Source: Modestobacter muralis | GTDB taxonomy: Bacteria; Actinomycetota; Actinomycetes; Mycobacteriales; Geodermatophilaceae | Length of the DNA: 64,000 nt | Assembly (NCBI RefSeq): GCF_010682105.1 | Contig: NZ_JAAGWH010000005.1 | Coordinates: 1 to 64,000 of the forward strand | Direction: 5' to 3' | Shown: positions 42,281 to 50,464 of the stretch, piece after piece | Numbering within the stretch: the stretch's first letter is position 1 | Layout of the letters: every line of letters starts with the position of its first letter | Notes under the pieces: generated by a model | Seen by the model: the letters and a program-made list of their open reading frames with translations, nothing else | What the model was told of the DNA's origin: nothing | Databases searched by the model: none | Made by a program: the position numbers and the translations under genes

Positions 42281-43135
42281 TCAGCCCCGCCCGTAGAGCT
42301 CGGTGAGCAGGGAGACGGCCGCCGCGGCCGCCGGATGCGGGTCGCTGCGCCACCACGCCAGCCGGACGGCGATCGGCTCGGCGTCCCGGATGGGCCGGTA
42401 GACCACCTCGGGACGGCGGTACTGCGCCGCGGTACCTGCCGCGGTCACCCCGACGTACCGCCCGGTGGCGATCGCGGTCAGCCAGTCGTCGACGTCGTTG
42501 GTGTACTCGACCGCCGGGCGGGCGCCGGCCGGCCACATCTCCGGGGTCGTGGTGCCGGTGCGCCGGTCGATGAGCAGCGTGCGCCCGCCGATCTCGGCCA
42601 TCGGCACCGACCGCCGCCGGGCCCACGGGTCGTCGGCCGCCACGGCGACCAGTCGGCGCTCCAGGCCGACCAGGGCGTTGTCGAAGCGGCGGGGGTCGGG
42701 CTCGGTGCGCAGCACGGCGAGGTCGCAGGCGCCCTCGACCAGCCCGGCGGTGGGGGAGTTGGTGCGCACCAGCGCCAGCTCGACCGCCGGGTGCGCGGCG
42801 GCCCACCGGCGCTGGAAGTCCAGGGTGTGCCGGCCCATCGCCGACCAGGCGTGGCCGATGCGCAGCCGGCCGGTGCCGCCGGCGGCGTCGGCGACCAGCT
42901 GGTCGGCGTCGGCCAGCAGCCGCCGGGCCCGGGGGAGCACCCGGGAGCCGGCCGTGGTCGGGGTCACCTGCCGGGCGGTGCGGTGCAGCAGCCGGACGCC
43001 GAGCTCGGTCTCCAGGCCGGCCAGCGTGCGGGACACCGCCGCCTGCGAGACCCCCAGCGCGATCGCGGCGTCGGTCAGCGTCCCGGCGTCGACGATCGCG
43101 ACCAGGCAGCGCAGGGAACGCAGTTCGAGAGCCAT
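42281..43135 (-). CDS. LysR-family transcriptional regulator
   Basis: A 284-residue LysR regulator. The N-terminal winged helix (LRSLRCLVAIVDAGTLTDAAIALGVSQAAVSRTLAGLE) and the effector domain (GRLRIGHAWSAMGRHTLDFQRRW onward) are intact. The ATG at 43135 sits in a purine-poor context. It is divergent from the EamA exporter gene with 69 bases between, so it most likely controls that gene and itself. Confidence 0.92.
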   Translation of the reverse strand: MALELRSLRCLVAIVDAGTLTDAAIALGVSQAAVSRTLAGLETELGVRLLHRTARQVTPTTAGSRVLPRARRLLADADQLVADAAGGTGRLRIGHAWSAMGRHTLDFQRRWAAAHPAVELALVRTNSPTAGLVEGACDLAVLRTEPDPRRFDNALVGLERRLVAVAADDPWARRRSVPMAEIGGRTLLIDRRTGTTTPEMWPAGARPAVEYTNDVDDWLTAIATGRYVGVTAAGTAAQYRRPEVVYRPIRDAEPIAVRLAWWRSDPHPAAAAAVSLLTELYGRG

Positions 43136-43160
43136 GCGTGCAGCGTATGGGGAGCGCGTC

Positions 43161-43178
43161 GATTGCATTGTGCGCATC
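43161..43178. promoter_or_regulatory. possible LysR binding site in the lysR/eamA gap
   Basis: The AT-richer segment GATTGCATTGTGCGCATC contains TGC-N7-GCA and a T-N11-A core, the general form of LysR sites, between the divergent starts. Confidence 0.35.
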
Positions 43179-43204
43179 GCACCCCGGTCCCGCACAGTCT
43201 CCTC

Positions 43205-44146
43205 ATGCGGACGGACCAGGCTCTGGCGGACGGCGTGCAGCAGGCTGCCGAGCGGCCGGCGGGACCGGTGACCCCGCCGGCCGGGGGCGCGTGGGTCGGC
43301 GTGGCGATGATGGTCGGCAGCGCGCTGTCCAACCAGGTCGGTGCCGCCGTCGGGGCGCTGGCGTTCCCGGCCATCGGTGCGGTGGGCGTGGTCGCCGTCC
43401 GGCAGTGGGTGGCCGGGGCGGTGCTGGTGGCCGTCGCCCGGCCACGGCCCTGGCGGTTCACCGCGGCCCAGTGGCGGCCGGTGCTGTTGCTGGTCGTCGT
43501 CTTCGCCACCATGAACCTCTCGCTCTACAGCGCCGTCGACCGGATCGGGCTCGGCCTGGCGGTGACGCTGGAGTTCCTCGGCCCGCTGTCGCTGGCCCTG
43601 CTCGGCGCCCGGGGGAGGGGGCCGCTGCTGTGCGCGCTGGTCGCGGCCGGCGGCGTCCTCGTCCTCACCCGGCCGCAGCCGACCACCGACTACCCGGGCA
43701 TCGGGCTCGGCCTGCTGGCCGGCGGCTGCTGGGCGGCCTACATCCTGGTCAACCGGGAGATCGGTGCCCGGGTGCCCGGCGGGGCCGGGCCGGCGACGGC
43801 GGCCGGGATCTCGGCGCTGCTCTTCCTGCCGGTCGGGGTGGTCGTGCTCGCCCAGCACCCGCCGTCGGCGGCGACCGTGGCGTGCGCGGTCACCGCCGGG
43901 GTGCTCGCCTCGGCGGTGCCGCTGTTCGTCGACCTGCAGGCACTGCGCCGGGTGGCCACCGGTGCCTACGGGGTCTTCATGAGCATCAACCCGGTGCTCG
44001 CCGCCGTGGTCGGGCTGGTCGTGCTGGGGGAGGGTCTGGGCTGGGACGCCTGGGCCGGCATCGTCGCCATCGTGGTCGCCAACGTGGCCAGCCAGCTGCT
44101 CGCCCACCGGGGCCCGGCGCGGCGCAGGGGCGACACGGGGCGGTGA
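43205..44146 (+). CDS. EamA-family exporter (RhtA-like)
   Basis: A 313-residue inner-membrane DMT-superfamily transporter with ten predicted helices in two EamA repeats. VTLEFLGPLSLALLGARG and AYILVNREIGARVPG resemble threonine/homoserine exporter RhtA, so amino-acid or metabolite efflux is likely. It is divergent from the LysR gene. Confidence 0.88.
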   Translation: MRTDQALADGVQQAAERPAGPVTPPAGGAWVGVAMMVGSALSNQVGAAVGALAFPAIGAVGVVAVRQWVAGAVLVAVARPRPWRFTAAQWRPVLLLVVVFATMNLSLYSAVDRIGLGLAVTLEFLGPLSLALLGARGRGPLLCALVAAGGVLVLTRPQPTTDYPGIGLGLLAGGCWAAYILVNREIGARVPGGAGPATAAGISALLFLPVGVVVLAQHPPSAATVACAVTAGVLASAVPLFVDLQALRRVATGAYGVFMSINPVLAAVVGLVVLGEGLGWDAWAGIVAIVVANVASQLLAHRGPARRRGDTGR

Positions 44147-44170
44147 CCGGCTGAGCGCCGGCCGCGTGGA

Positions 44171-44176
44171 TACCCT
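44171..44176 (+). promoter_or_regulatory. -10 box of the atzG-like/amidase unit
   Basis: TACCCT 56 bases before the GTG start at 44233; the leader then contains GGAGGAACGA as ribosome-binding site. Confidence 0.4.
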
Positions 44177-44232
44177 CGCCCCGCCGTGCCCTCGTCGGGG
44201 TCGCGTCCACCACCCCCGCACCGGAGGAACGA

Positions 44233-44487
44233 GTGACCCAGATGTACGCGACGGCGGCGGTCGCGCTCGCCGCCGAACTTGCCGCGGACCTGCCCGCCGA
44301 GCCCGGTCCGGACCCCGAGACCGCGGTCCGCGCGCTGCTGGCGATGGCCCACCTGACGCCCGCGGAGGACGAGATCGCCGGCCTGGTCGCGGGCTTCCGG
44401 GCCGCCCGTGCCGCGGTGCGGCTGCTCTACGCCGTCCCCGAGGCGCGCTACGACGAGCCGGCCGTGCTGTTCAGCGCGCGGGCCTGA
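44233..44487 (+). CDS. AtzG-like small amidase-partner protein
   Basis: An 84-residue protein. The first half is helical, and the second half (AEDEIAGLVAGFRAARAAVRLLYAVPEARYDEPAVLFSA) matches the AtzG-like (DUF4089) pattern whose end packs on an amidase. In Pseudomonas, AtzG is a GatC-like partner of the amidase AtzE, and together they hydrolyse 1-carboxybiuret. Here the amidase gene starts 8 bases downstream, supporting the pairing. The GTG start has GGAGGAACGA upstream. Confidence 0.78.
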   Translation: MTQMYATAAVALAAELAADLPAEPGPDPETAVRALLAMAHLTPAEDEIAGLVAGFRAARAAVRLLYAVPEARYDEPAVLFSARA

Positions 44488-44495
44488 GACCGGTC

Positions 44496-45911
44496 GTGGA
44501 CGCACCGCTGACCGTCACCGCCGCCGCGGCCGCGCTGCGCGCCGGGGAGGTGTCCAGCGTCGAGCTCGTGGAGCAGGCGATCGACGCGGCCGACCGGCTG
44601 GACGCCCGGTTCGGCACCTTCCTGGACCGCTACGTCGACCAGGCCCGTGCGGCGGCGACCGCCGCGGACGCCCGGCTCGCCTCCGGGGACCCGGTGGGGC
44701 CGCTGACCGGCGTGCCGCTGGGCGTCAAGGACCTGATCACCACCTCCGAGGGCCCGACCACGGCGATGAGCCTGGTGCACGACCCGGAGTGGAACGGCCG
44801 CCGCGACGCCGTCGCCGTCGCCCGGCTCCGCCGCGCCGGCGGGATCATGATGGGCAAGACGACCACCGCCGAGTTCGCCATCGGGGAGGCCGACGAGGGC
44901 AGCCCCTTCCCCGAGCTGCGCAACCCCTGGGACGTCGGCCACCACCCCGGCGGGTCCAGCTCGGGGACGGGCAGCGGGGTGGCGACGGGGCAGTTCCTCG
45001 CCGGCCTGGGCACCGACACCGGCGGCAGCATCCGCATCCCGGCGGCGTTCTGCGGCATCACCGGGCTGATGCCGACCTACGGCCGGGTGCCCAAGTCCGG
45101 GTGCGTCCCGCTGGCCTACAGCATGGACCGCATCGGCCCGATGGCCCGCAGCGCCGCCGACTGCGCCCTGCTGCTGTCGGTGCTCGCCGGCGCCGACGAC
45201 TCCGACCCCAGCTCCGTCCGTGAGCCCGTCGAGGACTACCCGGCCGCGCTGACCGGCGACCTGACCGGGCTGAGGATCGGCGTCGACGACATGTCGGCGG
45301 CCCCGGCGCGGGGCGACGACCCCGCGGTGCCCGGGGTGCTCGCGGTCGCGGTCGAGGTGCTGCGCGCCGCGGGGGCGGAGGTGGTGGACGTCCGGCTGCC
45401 GCTCTGGGCGGAGCTGAACCTGGTCAACGTCATGACCATGTTCGTCGAGGCCGCCACCTACCACCAGCCGGACTTCGAGCGGCAGTGGTCGCGGTACGGG
45501 AAGCTGACCCGCAGCCGGATCGCCTCGGGCCTGTACTACAGCGCGACCGACTTCGTGCAGGCCCAGCGGGTCCGCCGGGTCGGCATGCGCCGGGTCGCCG
45601 AGCTCTTCGCGCAGGTCGACCTGGTGGTCACCCCGACCGTGACCGCCGGTGCCCCGCCGCTGGTCCAGACGCGGTGGAGCCGGCTGGACGACGGGGGCAC
45701 GACGGTGCGCGCCGGCTACTGGAACGCCACGGGCAACCCGGTGCTGTCGGTCCCCATGGGGTTCACCGACGGGGGGTTGCCACTGGGACTGCAGATCGCC
45801 GGGCGTCCCTTCGAGGAGCAGGCGGTGCTGCGCGCCGGCGACGCGTTCCAGCGCCGCACCGACTGGCACCTGCGGATGCCGCAGCTGGTGGACGCGGCGC
45901 AGGCGGCCTGA
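44496..45911 (+). CDS. amidase-signature enzyme (AtzE/GatA-like)
   Basis: A 471-residue amidase. The Ser-cisSer-Lys triad can be placed: Lys in LGVKDLIT, cis-Ser in HPGGSSSGTGSG and nucleophile Ser in TDTGGSIRIPA. It follows an AtzG-like subunit gene by 8 bases, as in the AtzE/AtzG 1-carboxybiuret hydrolase. The C-terminal ring-opening hydrolase of the same window (60910-62013) could provide a substrate, but the genes are 15 kb apart on opposite strands. The substrate is undetermined. Confidence 0.88.
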   Translation: MDAPLTVTAAAAALRAGEVSSVELVEQAIDAADRLDARFGTFLDRYVDQARAAATAADARLASGDPVGPLTGVPLGVKDLITTSEGPTTAMSLVHDPEWNGRRDAVAVARLRRAGGIMMGKTTTAEFAIGEADEGSPFPELRNPWDVGHHPGGSSSGTGSGVATGQFLAGLGTDTGGSIRIPAAFCGITGLMPTYGRVPKSGCVPLAYSMDRIGPMARSAADCALLLSVLAGADDSDPSSVREPVEDYPAALTGDLTGLRIGVDDMSAAPARGDDPAVPGVLAVAVEVLRAAGAEVVDVRLPLWAELNLVNVMTMFVEAATYHQPDFERQWSRYGKLTRSRIASGLYYSATDFVQAQRVRRVGMRRVAELFAQVDLVVTPTVTAGAPPLVQTRWSRLDDGGTTVRAGYWNATGNPVLSVPMGFTDGGLPLGLQIAGRPFEEQAVLRAGDAFQRRTDWHLRMPQLVDAAQAA

Positions 45912-46059
45912 CCCCGGCACCCCGGCCGTCCGCCTCCGGCGGTGTCCGGCGGTCTTGCGGAGATCCTGCGGAGCGCACGCGCCGATCGTGCGGCGGTGGC
46001 GGCACCGTCGTCCTCGGCGCCGGGGGGACCGGCGGCCGGGACGAGCACGAGGAGCCGAC

Positions 46060-46671
46060 ATGACCACCACCGCCCGCACGCGCACCCGCAGGGTGATCGG
46101 CTCGCTCGGCGTGCTCGGCGCGGCCGCCGCGGTGGCCGGTCTGGGCACCTTCGGGTCCTTCACCGACAGCACCACCCCGCTGGCCGCGACGGTCTCCTCG
46201 GGCGTGGTCTCGATCGACCTGGCCGACGCCGGCGGCTCTGCGTACCCGCTCGACGTGGCCGGCTTCCTCCCCGGCGACCGGATGACCCGCGTGGTCGACC
46301 TGCGCAACGACGGCACGGCACCGATGGCCTCGGTCTCGCTGTCCGCCGTCCCGCTGCAGTCCAGCGTGCTGGACACCGACACCGCGAACGGCCTGCAGCT
46401 CACCGTCCGGTCCTGCGACGTGGTCTGGTCGACGGCGCTCGTCGGCGGGGCGCCGGTGTACACCTGCAGCGGCACCGAGCGCACGCTCGCCGCCGGCCCG
46501 GTCGCGGGCAGCCGGGTGCTCGCCACCCCGGCCAGCCTGGCCGTGGGCGGGGTCGACCACCTGGCCGTCTCGGTCGCGCTGCCCGAGGGCGCTGGCAACG
46601 CGTTCCAGGGCGCGCGCAGCCGGATGGCCTTCACCTTCACCGGCACCCAGGCCACCGGCACCACCCGCTGA
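46060..46671 (+). CDS. TasA/camelysin-like secreted protein
   Basis: A 203-residue exported protein. The signal region (RRVIGSLGVLGAAAAVAGLGTFGSFTDS) has the GTFGSFTD junction typical of SipW-processed TasA/CalY proteins, followed by a beta-sandwich (VVSIDLADAGG, VVDLRNDGTAPMASVSLSA). Bacillus members form extracellular fibres. No SipW-like signal peptidase or TapA partner is encoded in the window. GAGGAG precedes the ATG. Confidence 0.8.
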   Translation: MTTTARTRTRRVIGSLGVLGAAAAVAGLGTFGSFTDSTTPLAATVSSGVVSIDLADAGGSAYPLDVAGFLPGDRMTRVVDLRNDGTAPMASVSLSAVPLQSSVLDTDTANGLQLTVRSCDVVWSTALVGGAPVYTCSGTERTLAAGPVAGSRVLATPASLAVGGVDHLAVSVALPEGAGNAFQGARSRMAFTFTGTQATGTTR

Positions 46672-47449
46672 CACGCGCGCCCCGGCCGGGCCCGGGGGTC
46701 ACCAGCCCTGGCCGGCTCCGGGCACGTCGCCTGTCGGCACGTCGGTCACCTCTGGTCCCGATGGGCCCGGACGGCGGTGACGACGGCAGCGACCTCCGCC
46801 GGGGACGTGCGGAGCCGGCCGCCGGCGGGCCGGGTGCGCGCAGGTGGACCTCGGGGACCCCGGTGCGGGTCAGCAGGTCACCGACGGTGCCCGACCGCAC
46901 GGACCCGGCGGCGAGCACGATCACCCGGCCGTCGGTCGCGAGCGCCCGCAGTTCCGCGGCGCCGGCCGACGCGGTGGCGGCTCCGCCCGAGGTCAGCACC
47001 CGGTGCACGCCCAGCGCGGCGAGCTCGTCCAGCGCAGCCCGCCGGTCGGCCACGTCGTCGAAGGCCCTGCTGAAGGTCGTCGGTGCGTCACCGCACTCCG
47101 CCAGCAGTGCGGCGAGCACCGCTCGGTCGACCCGGCCGTCGGTGGTCAGCCCGCTGAGCACGAACCCCACCGGCACGGTGGCGCCTGCGCCCAGGGTGCG
47201 GGCCGCGCGGATGTCGGCGCGCATGACCGCGACCTCGTCCGCGTCATAGCGGAAGTCGCCGCCACGAGGCCGGACGAGCACCTGGACCCCCACCCGGGTC
47301 ACCGCGGCGAGCGTCCGCTCCAGCATGCCGATGCTGGGGGTGATGCCGCCCTCGAGCAGATCGGCGCACAGCTCGACCCGGTCAGCGCCCGCCTCCTCGG
47401 CGGCGCGGGCCCCGGCGACGTCGTCGACGCAGATCTCCACCAGCGTCAT
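46637..47449 (-). CDS. cutC: copper homeostasis protein CutC, apparent frameshift near the C terminus
   Basis: The first 205 residues are a normal CutC TIM barrel: MTLVEICVDDVAGARAAEEAGADRVELC, GGITPSIGM, VLVRPRGGDFRYD and HRVLTSGG. After EVHLRAP the frame turns into an Arg/Pro-rich run and overlaps the convergent TasA-like gene. In the neighbouring frame a natural CutC ending, TSPAEVAAVVTAVRAHRDQR then stop, is found at 46746-46808. A single-base change between about 46806 and 46845 therefore disrupts the end, either a true mutation or a sequence error. The family name suggests copper handling, but the biochemical role is debated. Confidence 0.85.
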   Translation of the reverse strand: MTLVEICVDDVAGARAAEEAGADRVELCADLLEGGITPSIGMLERTLAAVTRVGVQVLVRPRGGDFRYDADEVAVMRADIRAARTLGAGATVPVGFVLSGLTTDGRVDRAVLAALLAECGDAPTTFSRAFDDVADRRAALDELAALGVHRVLTSGGAATASAGAAELRALATDGRVIVLAAGSVRSGTVGDLLTRTGVPEVHLRAPGPPAAGSARPRRRSLPSSPPSGPIGTRGDRRADRRRARSRPGLVTPGPGRGARVSGWCRWPGCR

Positions 47450-47534
47450 GCGGAGCTCCCGGCCCGTGCGCGGGCGGGCGGGCGCCCCGGCCCGGGCACC
47501 GTGAGGAGGACCAGCAGGGGGTCCAGGGCGGTGC

Positions 47535-48959
47535 TCACCCCAGCGGCGGGCGGCGCCGTCCGAAACCGGTGGCCTGCTCGAACGCGTGCCCGACCTCCAG
47601 CACCCGCCGGTCGCCCCGCGGCGGGCCGATGACCTGCAGGCCCACCGGCAGGCCGTCGGCGGTGAAGCCGCCGGGCACCGACAGCGCCGGGCAGCCGGTG
47701 GGGGTGATGATCGTGCAGGAGCGCATCCAGCCCAGGTAGTCGTCCTGGGGGACGCCGGCGACCTCGGTCGGGTACTCCATCTCCACCGGGAAGGGCAGCA
47801 CCTGCGTGGTGGGTGCCAGCAGGACGTCGTACTGGTCGAACCAGGCCACGACGCGCTCGTACAGCTTCGTGTGGGCGAGCTCGGCGCGGCCCACGTCGGC
47901 GCCGGTCAGCTTCGCCCCGACCTCGACGTTCCAGCGGATCGACTCCTTGAACGACTCCGGGGTGCGGCGCACCCGCTCGCCGAAGGTCGCCTCGAACTGC
48001 CAGCTGCGCAGCACCTCGAACACCTGCTGGGCGTCGGTGAGGTCGGGGCACGCCTCGTCCACCCGGGCGCCGAGCTCCTCGAACACCCGGACCGAGGTGC
48101 CCAGGACCTCGGTGATCGCCGGGTCGACCGGGATGCGGCCGCCCAGGTCCGGCGCCCAGCCCACGCGCAGGCCGTCCAGGCGCTCGGGCAGCGCCGCCGC
48201 GAAGGAGGCCCCGCCGTCGCCGAGCGAGATGGGGACCCGCGGGTCGGGCCCGGCGAGGGCCGACAGCTGCAGCGCCACGTCGGCCACGGTGCGGCCCAGC
48301 GGGCCCTGCACCTGCATCTGCGACCACCCGACCGGCGCGGGGTGGGAGGGCACCCGTCCCGGCGTCGGCCGCAGCCCGACCACGTTGTTGAAGGCCGCCG
48401 GGTTGCGCAGCGACCCGCCCATGTCGCCACCCTCGGCGAGGGGCACCAGCCCGGCGGCCAGTGCGGCCGCCGCCCCGCCGGAGGAGCCACCGGCGGAGAG
48501 CCCGTGCCGGTAGGGGTTGTGCGTCACGCCGAAGAGGGTGTTGAAGGTGTGCGAGCCGGCGGCGAACTCGGGGGTGTTGGTCTTGCCGACCCGGATGGCG
48601 CCGGCGGCCTTGAGCCGGGCGACGACGAGCTCGTCGCGGGCCGGCACGGTGTCCGCGTGCAGCGGCGACCCCCAGGTCGTGCGCATCCCGCCGGTCATGT
48701 GGGTGTCCTTGTGGGCCACCGGCAGGCCGTGCAGCGGGCCGACGTCCTCGCCGGCGGCGAGCGCGGCGTCGGCCGCGTCGGCTGCGGCCCGGGCGCCCTC
48801 GGCGTCGAGCGTCACGATCGCGTTGAGCCCGGGGTTGAGCTGGTCGATCCGGTCCAGGTGGGCGTCCACCAGCTCACGCGCGGACACCTGCCGGTCCCGC
48901 AGGAGGGCGGCCAGCTCGGTCGCCGGTCGGGTGCACAGGTCTTCGTGGACTGAGGTCAT
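47535..48959 (-). CDS. amidase-signature enzyme of the heterocycle island
   Basis: A 474-residue amidase with Lys in VAHKDTHMTGG, cis-Ser in SAGGSSGGAAAAL and nucleophile Ser in GGDMGGSLRNPA. The ATG at 48959 is preferred over one 9 bases upstream since AGGGA is then 8 bases away. Upstream, at 49013-49035, lies one of the four shared operator elements, overlapping a -10 TAAGAT. It probably cleaves the linear ureide or amide produced by ring opening (ureidomalonate-type or carboxybiuret-type); this is inference from the shared site. cutC follows 85 bases downstream. Confidence 0.88.
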   Translation of the reverse strand: MTSVHEDLCTRPATELAALLRDRQVSARELVDAHLDRIDQLNPGLNAIVTLDAEGARAAADAADAALAAGEDVGPLHGLPVAHKDTHMTGGMRTTWGSPLHADTVPARDELVVARLKAAGAIRVGKTNTPEFAAGSHTFNTLFGVTHNPYRHGLSAGGSSGGAAAALAAGLVPLAEGGDMGGSLRNPAAFNNVVGLRPTPGRVPSHPAPVGWSQMQVQGPLGRTVADVALQLSALAGPDPRVPISLGDGGASFAAALPERLDGLRVGWAPDLGGRIPVDPAITEVLGTSVRVFEELGARVDEACPDLTDAQQVFEVLRSWQFEATFGERVRRTPESFKESIRWNVEVGAKLTGADVGRAELAHTKLYERVVAWFDQYDVLLAPTTQVLPFPVEMEYPTEVAGVPQDDYLGWMRSCTIITPTGCPALSVPGGFTADGLPVGLQVIGPPRGDRRVLEVGHAFEQATGFGRRRPPLG

Positions 48960-49012
48960 CGTCGGCATCCCTGGTCAGTCGGCAGTGCCGGGCCCGGAGC
49001 GGGTCGCCGGGA

Positions 49013-49035
49013 CATCTTAGCGCTGAGGTACCTCG
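49013..49035 (-). promoter_or_regulatory. shared operator, copy A (amidase promoter)
   Basis: On the minus strand GAGGTACCTCAGCGCTAAGATG; it matches the consensus AAGTACCTCAGYGCTAAG and contains the near-dyad CTCAGC/GCTAAG. A -10 hexamer TAAGAT forms its end, 54 bases before the amidase ATG, so a bound protein would block the promoter. Confidence 0.7.
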
Positions 49036-49051
49036 CGTCGTCGACCGTCGA

Positions 49052-49567
49052 TCAGGGCGCGGCCGGCGTGCGCCCCAGGGTGATGAGCAGGCGGCGCAGC
49101 AGACCGGCGAGCAGCTGCTGGTCGTCGGTGCTCAGGCCGGACAGCAGTCGGCGCTCGGTCTCCAGGTGGTCGGGCAGTGCTGCGTCCAGGGCCTGCCCGC
49201 CGAGCTCGGTGAGCGTGACCAGGACCGCGCGGCCGTCGTCCTCGCTGGGCTCGCGGGAGATGAGGCCCTTCTCCTCGAGCCGGTCCAGCCGCTGCGTGAT
49301 CGCGCCGGAGGTGACCAGCGCGGTGCGCATCAGCGCCGTCGGGGTGAGCTGGTAGGGCCGGCCCGCGCGGCGCAGCGCCGCCAGGACGTCGAAGGCGGCG
49401 GCGTCGAGGCCGTGGCGGGCGAAGGTCTCCCGCTGGGCGAGGTAGACCTCGCGCTGGGCCTGGGTGACCCGGGCGATGACGCCCATGGGGGAGCAGTCCA
49501 GGTCCGGCCGCTCCCGCCCCCACTGCTCCAGGATCAGGTCCACCGCGTCCGCGTCCGCCTGCGCCAT
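49052..49567 (-). CDS. MarR-family transcriptional regulator
   Basis: A 171-residue MarR regulator. The winged helix is LTPTALMRTALVTSGAITQRLDRLEEKGLISREPSEDDGRAVLVTLTELG (DNA-contacting helix at SGAITQRL). The ATG at 49567 is chosen because TAGCAT ends 7 bases upstream, making the transcript leaderless; ATGs at 49576 and 49624 are alternatives. It lies inside the catabolic island next to copy A of the shared operator, and a degenerate copy overlaps its own promoter. It is the best candidate for the island repressor. Confidence 0.92.
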   Translation of the reverse strand: MAQADADAVDLILEQWGRERPDLDCSPMGVIARVTQAQREVYLAQRETFARHGLDAAAFDVLAALRRAGRPYQLTPTALMRTALVTSGAITQRLDRLEEKGLISREPSEDDGRAVLVTLTELGGQALDAALPDHLETERRLLSGLSTDDQQLLAGLLRRLLITLGRTPAAP

Positions 49568-49570
49568 GGC

Positions 49571-49585
49571 GGTCATGCTAACGAC
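49571..49585 (-). promoter_or_regulatory. marR promoter with a degenerate operator copy
   Basis: The -10 TAGCAT (minus strand, 49575-49580) precedes the ATG at 49567 by 7 bases. Read on the plus strand, GTCATGCTAACG matches TCA...GCTAA of the shared operator with a spacer one base shorter, suggesting autoregulation. Confidence 0.4.
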
Positions 49586-49620
49586 GGGTCGCCGGGCCCC
49601 AGCCCGTCCAGCGAGGTCGG

Positions 49621-50460
49621 TCACCGGGTGACCTCCTGCGCGGCCAGGTGGTCGGCCAGGGTCCGGGCCGGCCTGCCCAGCAGCGCCTCGAGCGCCCAGG
49701 GCGTGCCGGTGAACCCGTGCTCCCGGTACCAGTCGAACATCAGCCGGCGGCAGTGCGCCGCGTAGTCGGAGACCGGGGGCACCGGCCGGTCGGGGACGAC
49801 GTCCACCGCCGTCACCTCGCGGTCCAGCCGCTGGGCGAGCAGCCCGGCGATCGCCGGGGCGGTGAGCGGCTCGGGGCCGGCCACCTCGAACGTGCCGCCG
49901 TCCAGGCCGTCCTCGGTGAGCAGCACGGCGGCCACCTCGGCGACGTCGCGGAGGTCGACCAGCGACTGCCCGCGGGTGAGTCCCCAGGGGCTGGAGAAGC
50001 GCCCGGTCGCCGCGACGTCGGACAGGCCCGCGTCGAGGTTGTCGGCGTAGGCGCAGGGCCGCAGGACGCGCCAGGGCACCCCGCCTCCGACGACCGCCTC
50101 CTCGACCCGTTCCTTGGCGGCGTGGTGCGGCATGGCCCGCACCTGCGGGTGCAGGACGGAGTGGTGGACGAGCCGGCCCACGCCGGCCCGCCGGGCGGCC
50201 GCGAGCACCGCGACGGAGCCCGCCTGCTCCCGGGCGTCGAAGTTCGGCCAGATCAGGTGGACCGCCTGCGCCCCGGCCAGCCGCGCCGGCAGGGAGTCGA
50301 CGTCGGTGAGATCGGTCTGCACCACCTCCGCCCCGAGCGCCGTCAGCGACGCCGAGGCGCGCGGCGAGGACACCAGGGCGCGCACGGCCTGGCCGCGGGC
50401 GCGCAGCGCGGCGACCACGGCCAGCCCCGTGCGGCCCCCGGCGGCGGTGACGACGATCAT
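49621..50460 (-). CDS. NmrA-like NAD(P)-binding protein
   Basis: A 279-residue atypical short-chain dehydrogenase. The N-terminal VTAAGGRTGLAVVAALRARG is the NmrA-type dinucleotide motif, and the canonical YxxxK is absent, as in redox-sensing NmrA/QOR2-like proteins. It starts 4 bases after the hyuB stop and so is the last gene of the hyuA-hyuB unit. Its job in the pathway is unclear; it could be an accessory reductase or a redox-sensing regulator. Confidence 0.85.
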   Translation of the reverse strand: MIVVTAAGGRTGLAVVAALRARGQAVRALVSSPRASASLTALGAEVVQTDLTDVDSLPARLAGAQAVHLIWPNFDAREQAGSVAVLAAARRAGVGRLVHHSVLHPQVRAMPHHAAKERVEEAVVGGGVPWRVLRPCAYADNLDAGLSDVAATGRFSSPWGLTRGQSLVDLRDVAEVAAVLLTEDGLDGGTFEVAGPEPLTAPAIAGLLAQRLDREVTAVDVVPDRPVPPVSDYAAHCRRLMFDWYREHGFTGTPWALEALLGRPARTLADHLAAQEVTR

Positions 50461-50464
50461 CGGC

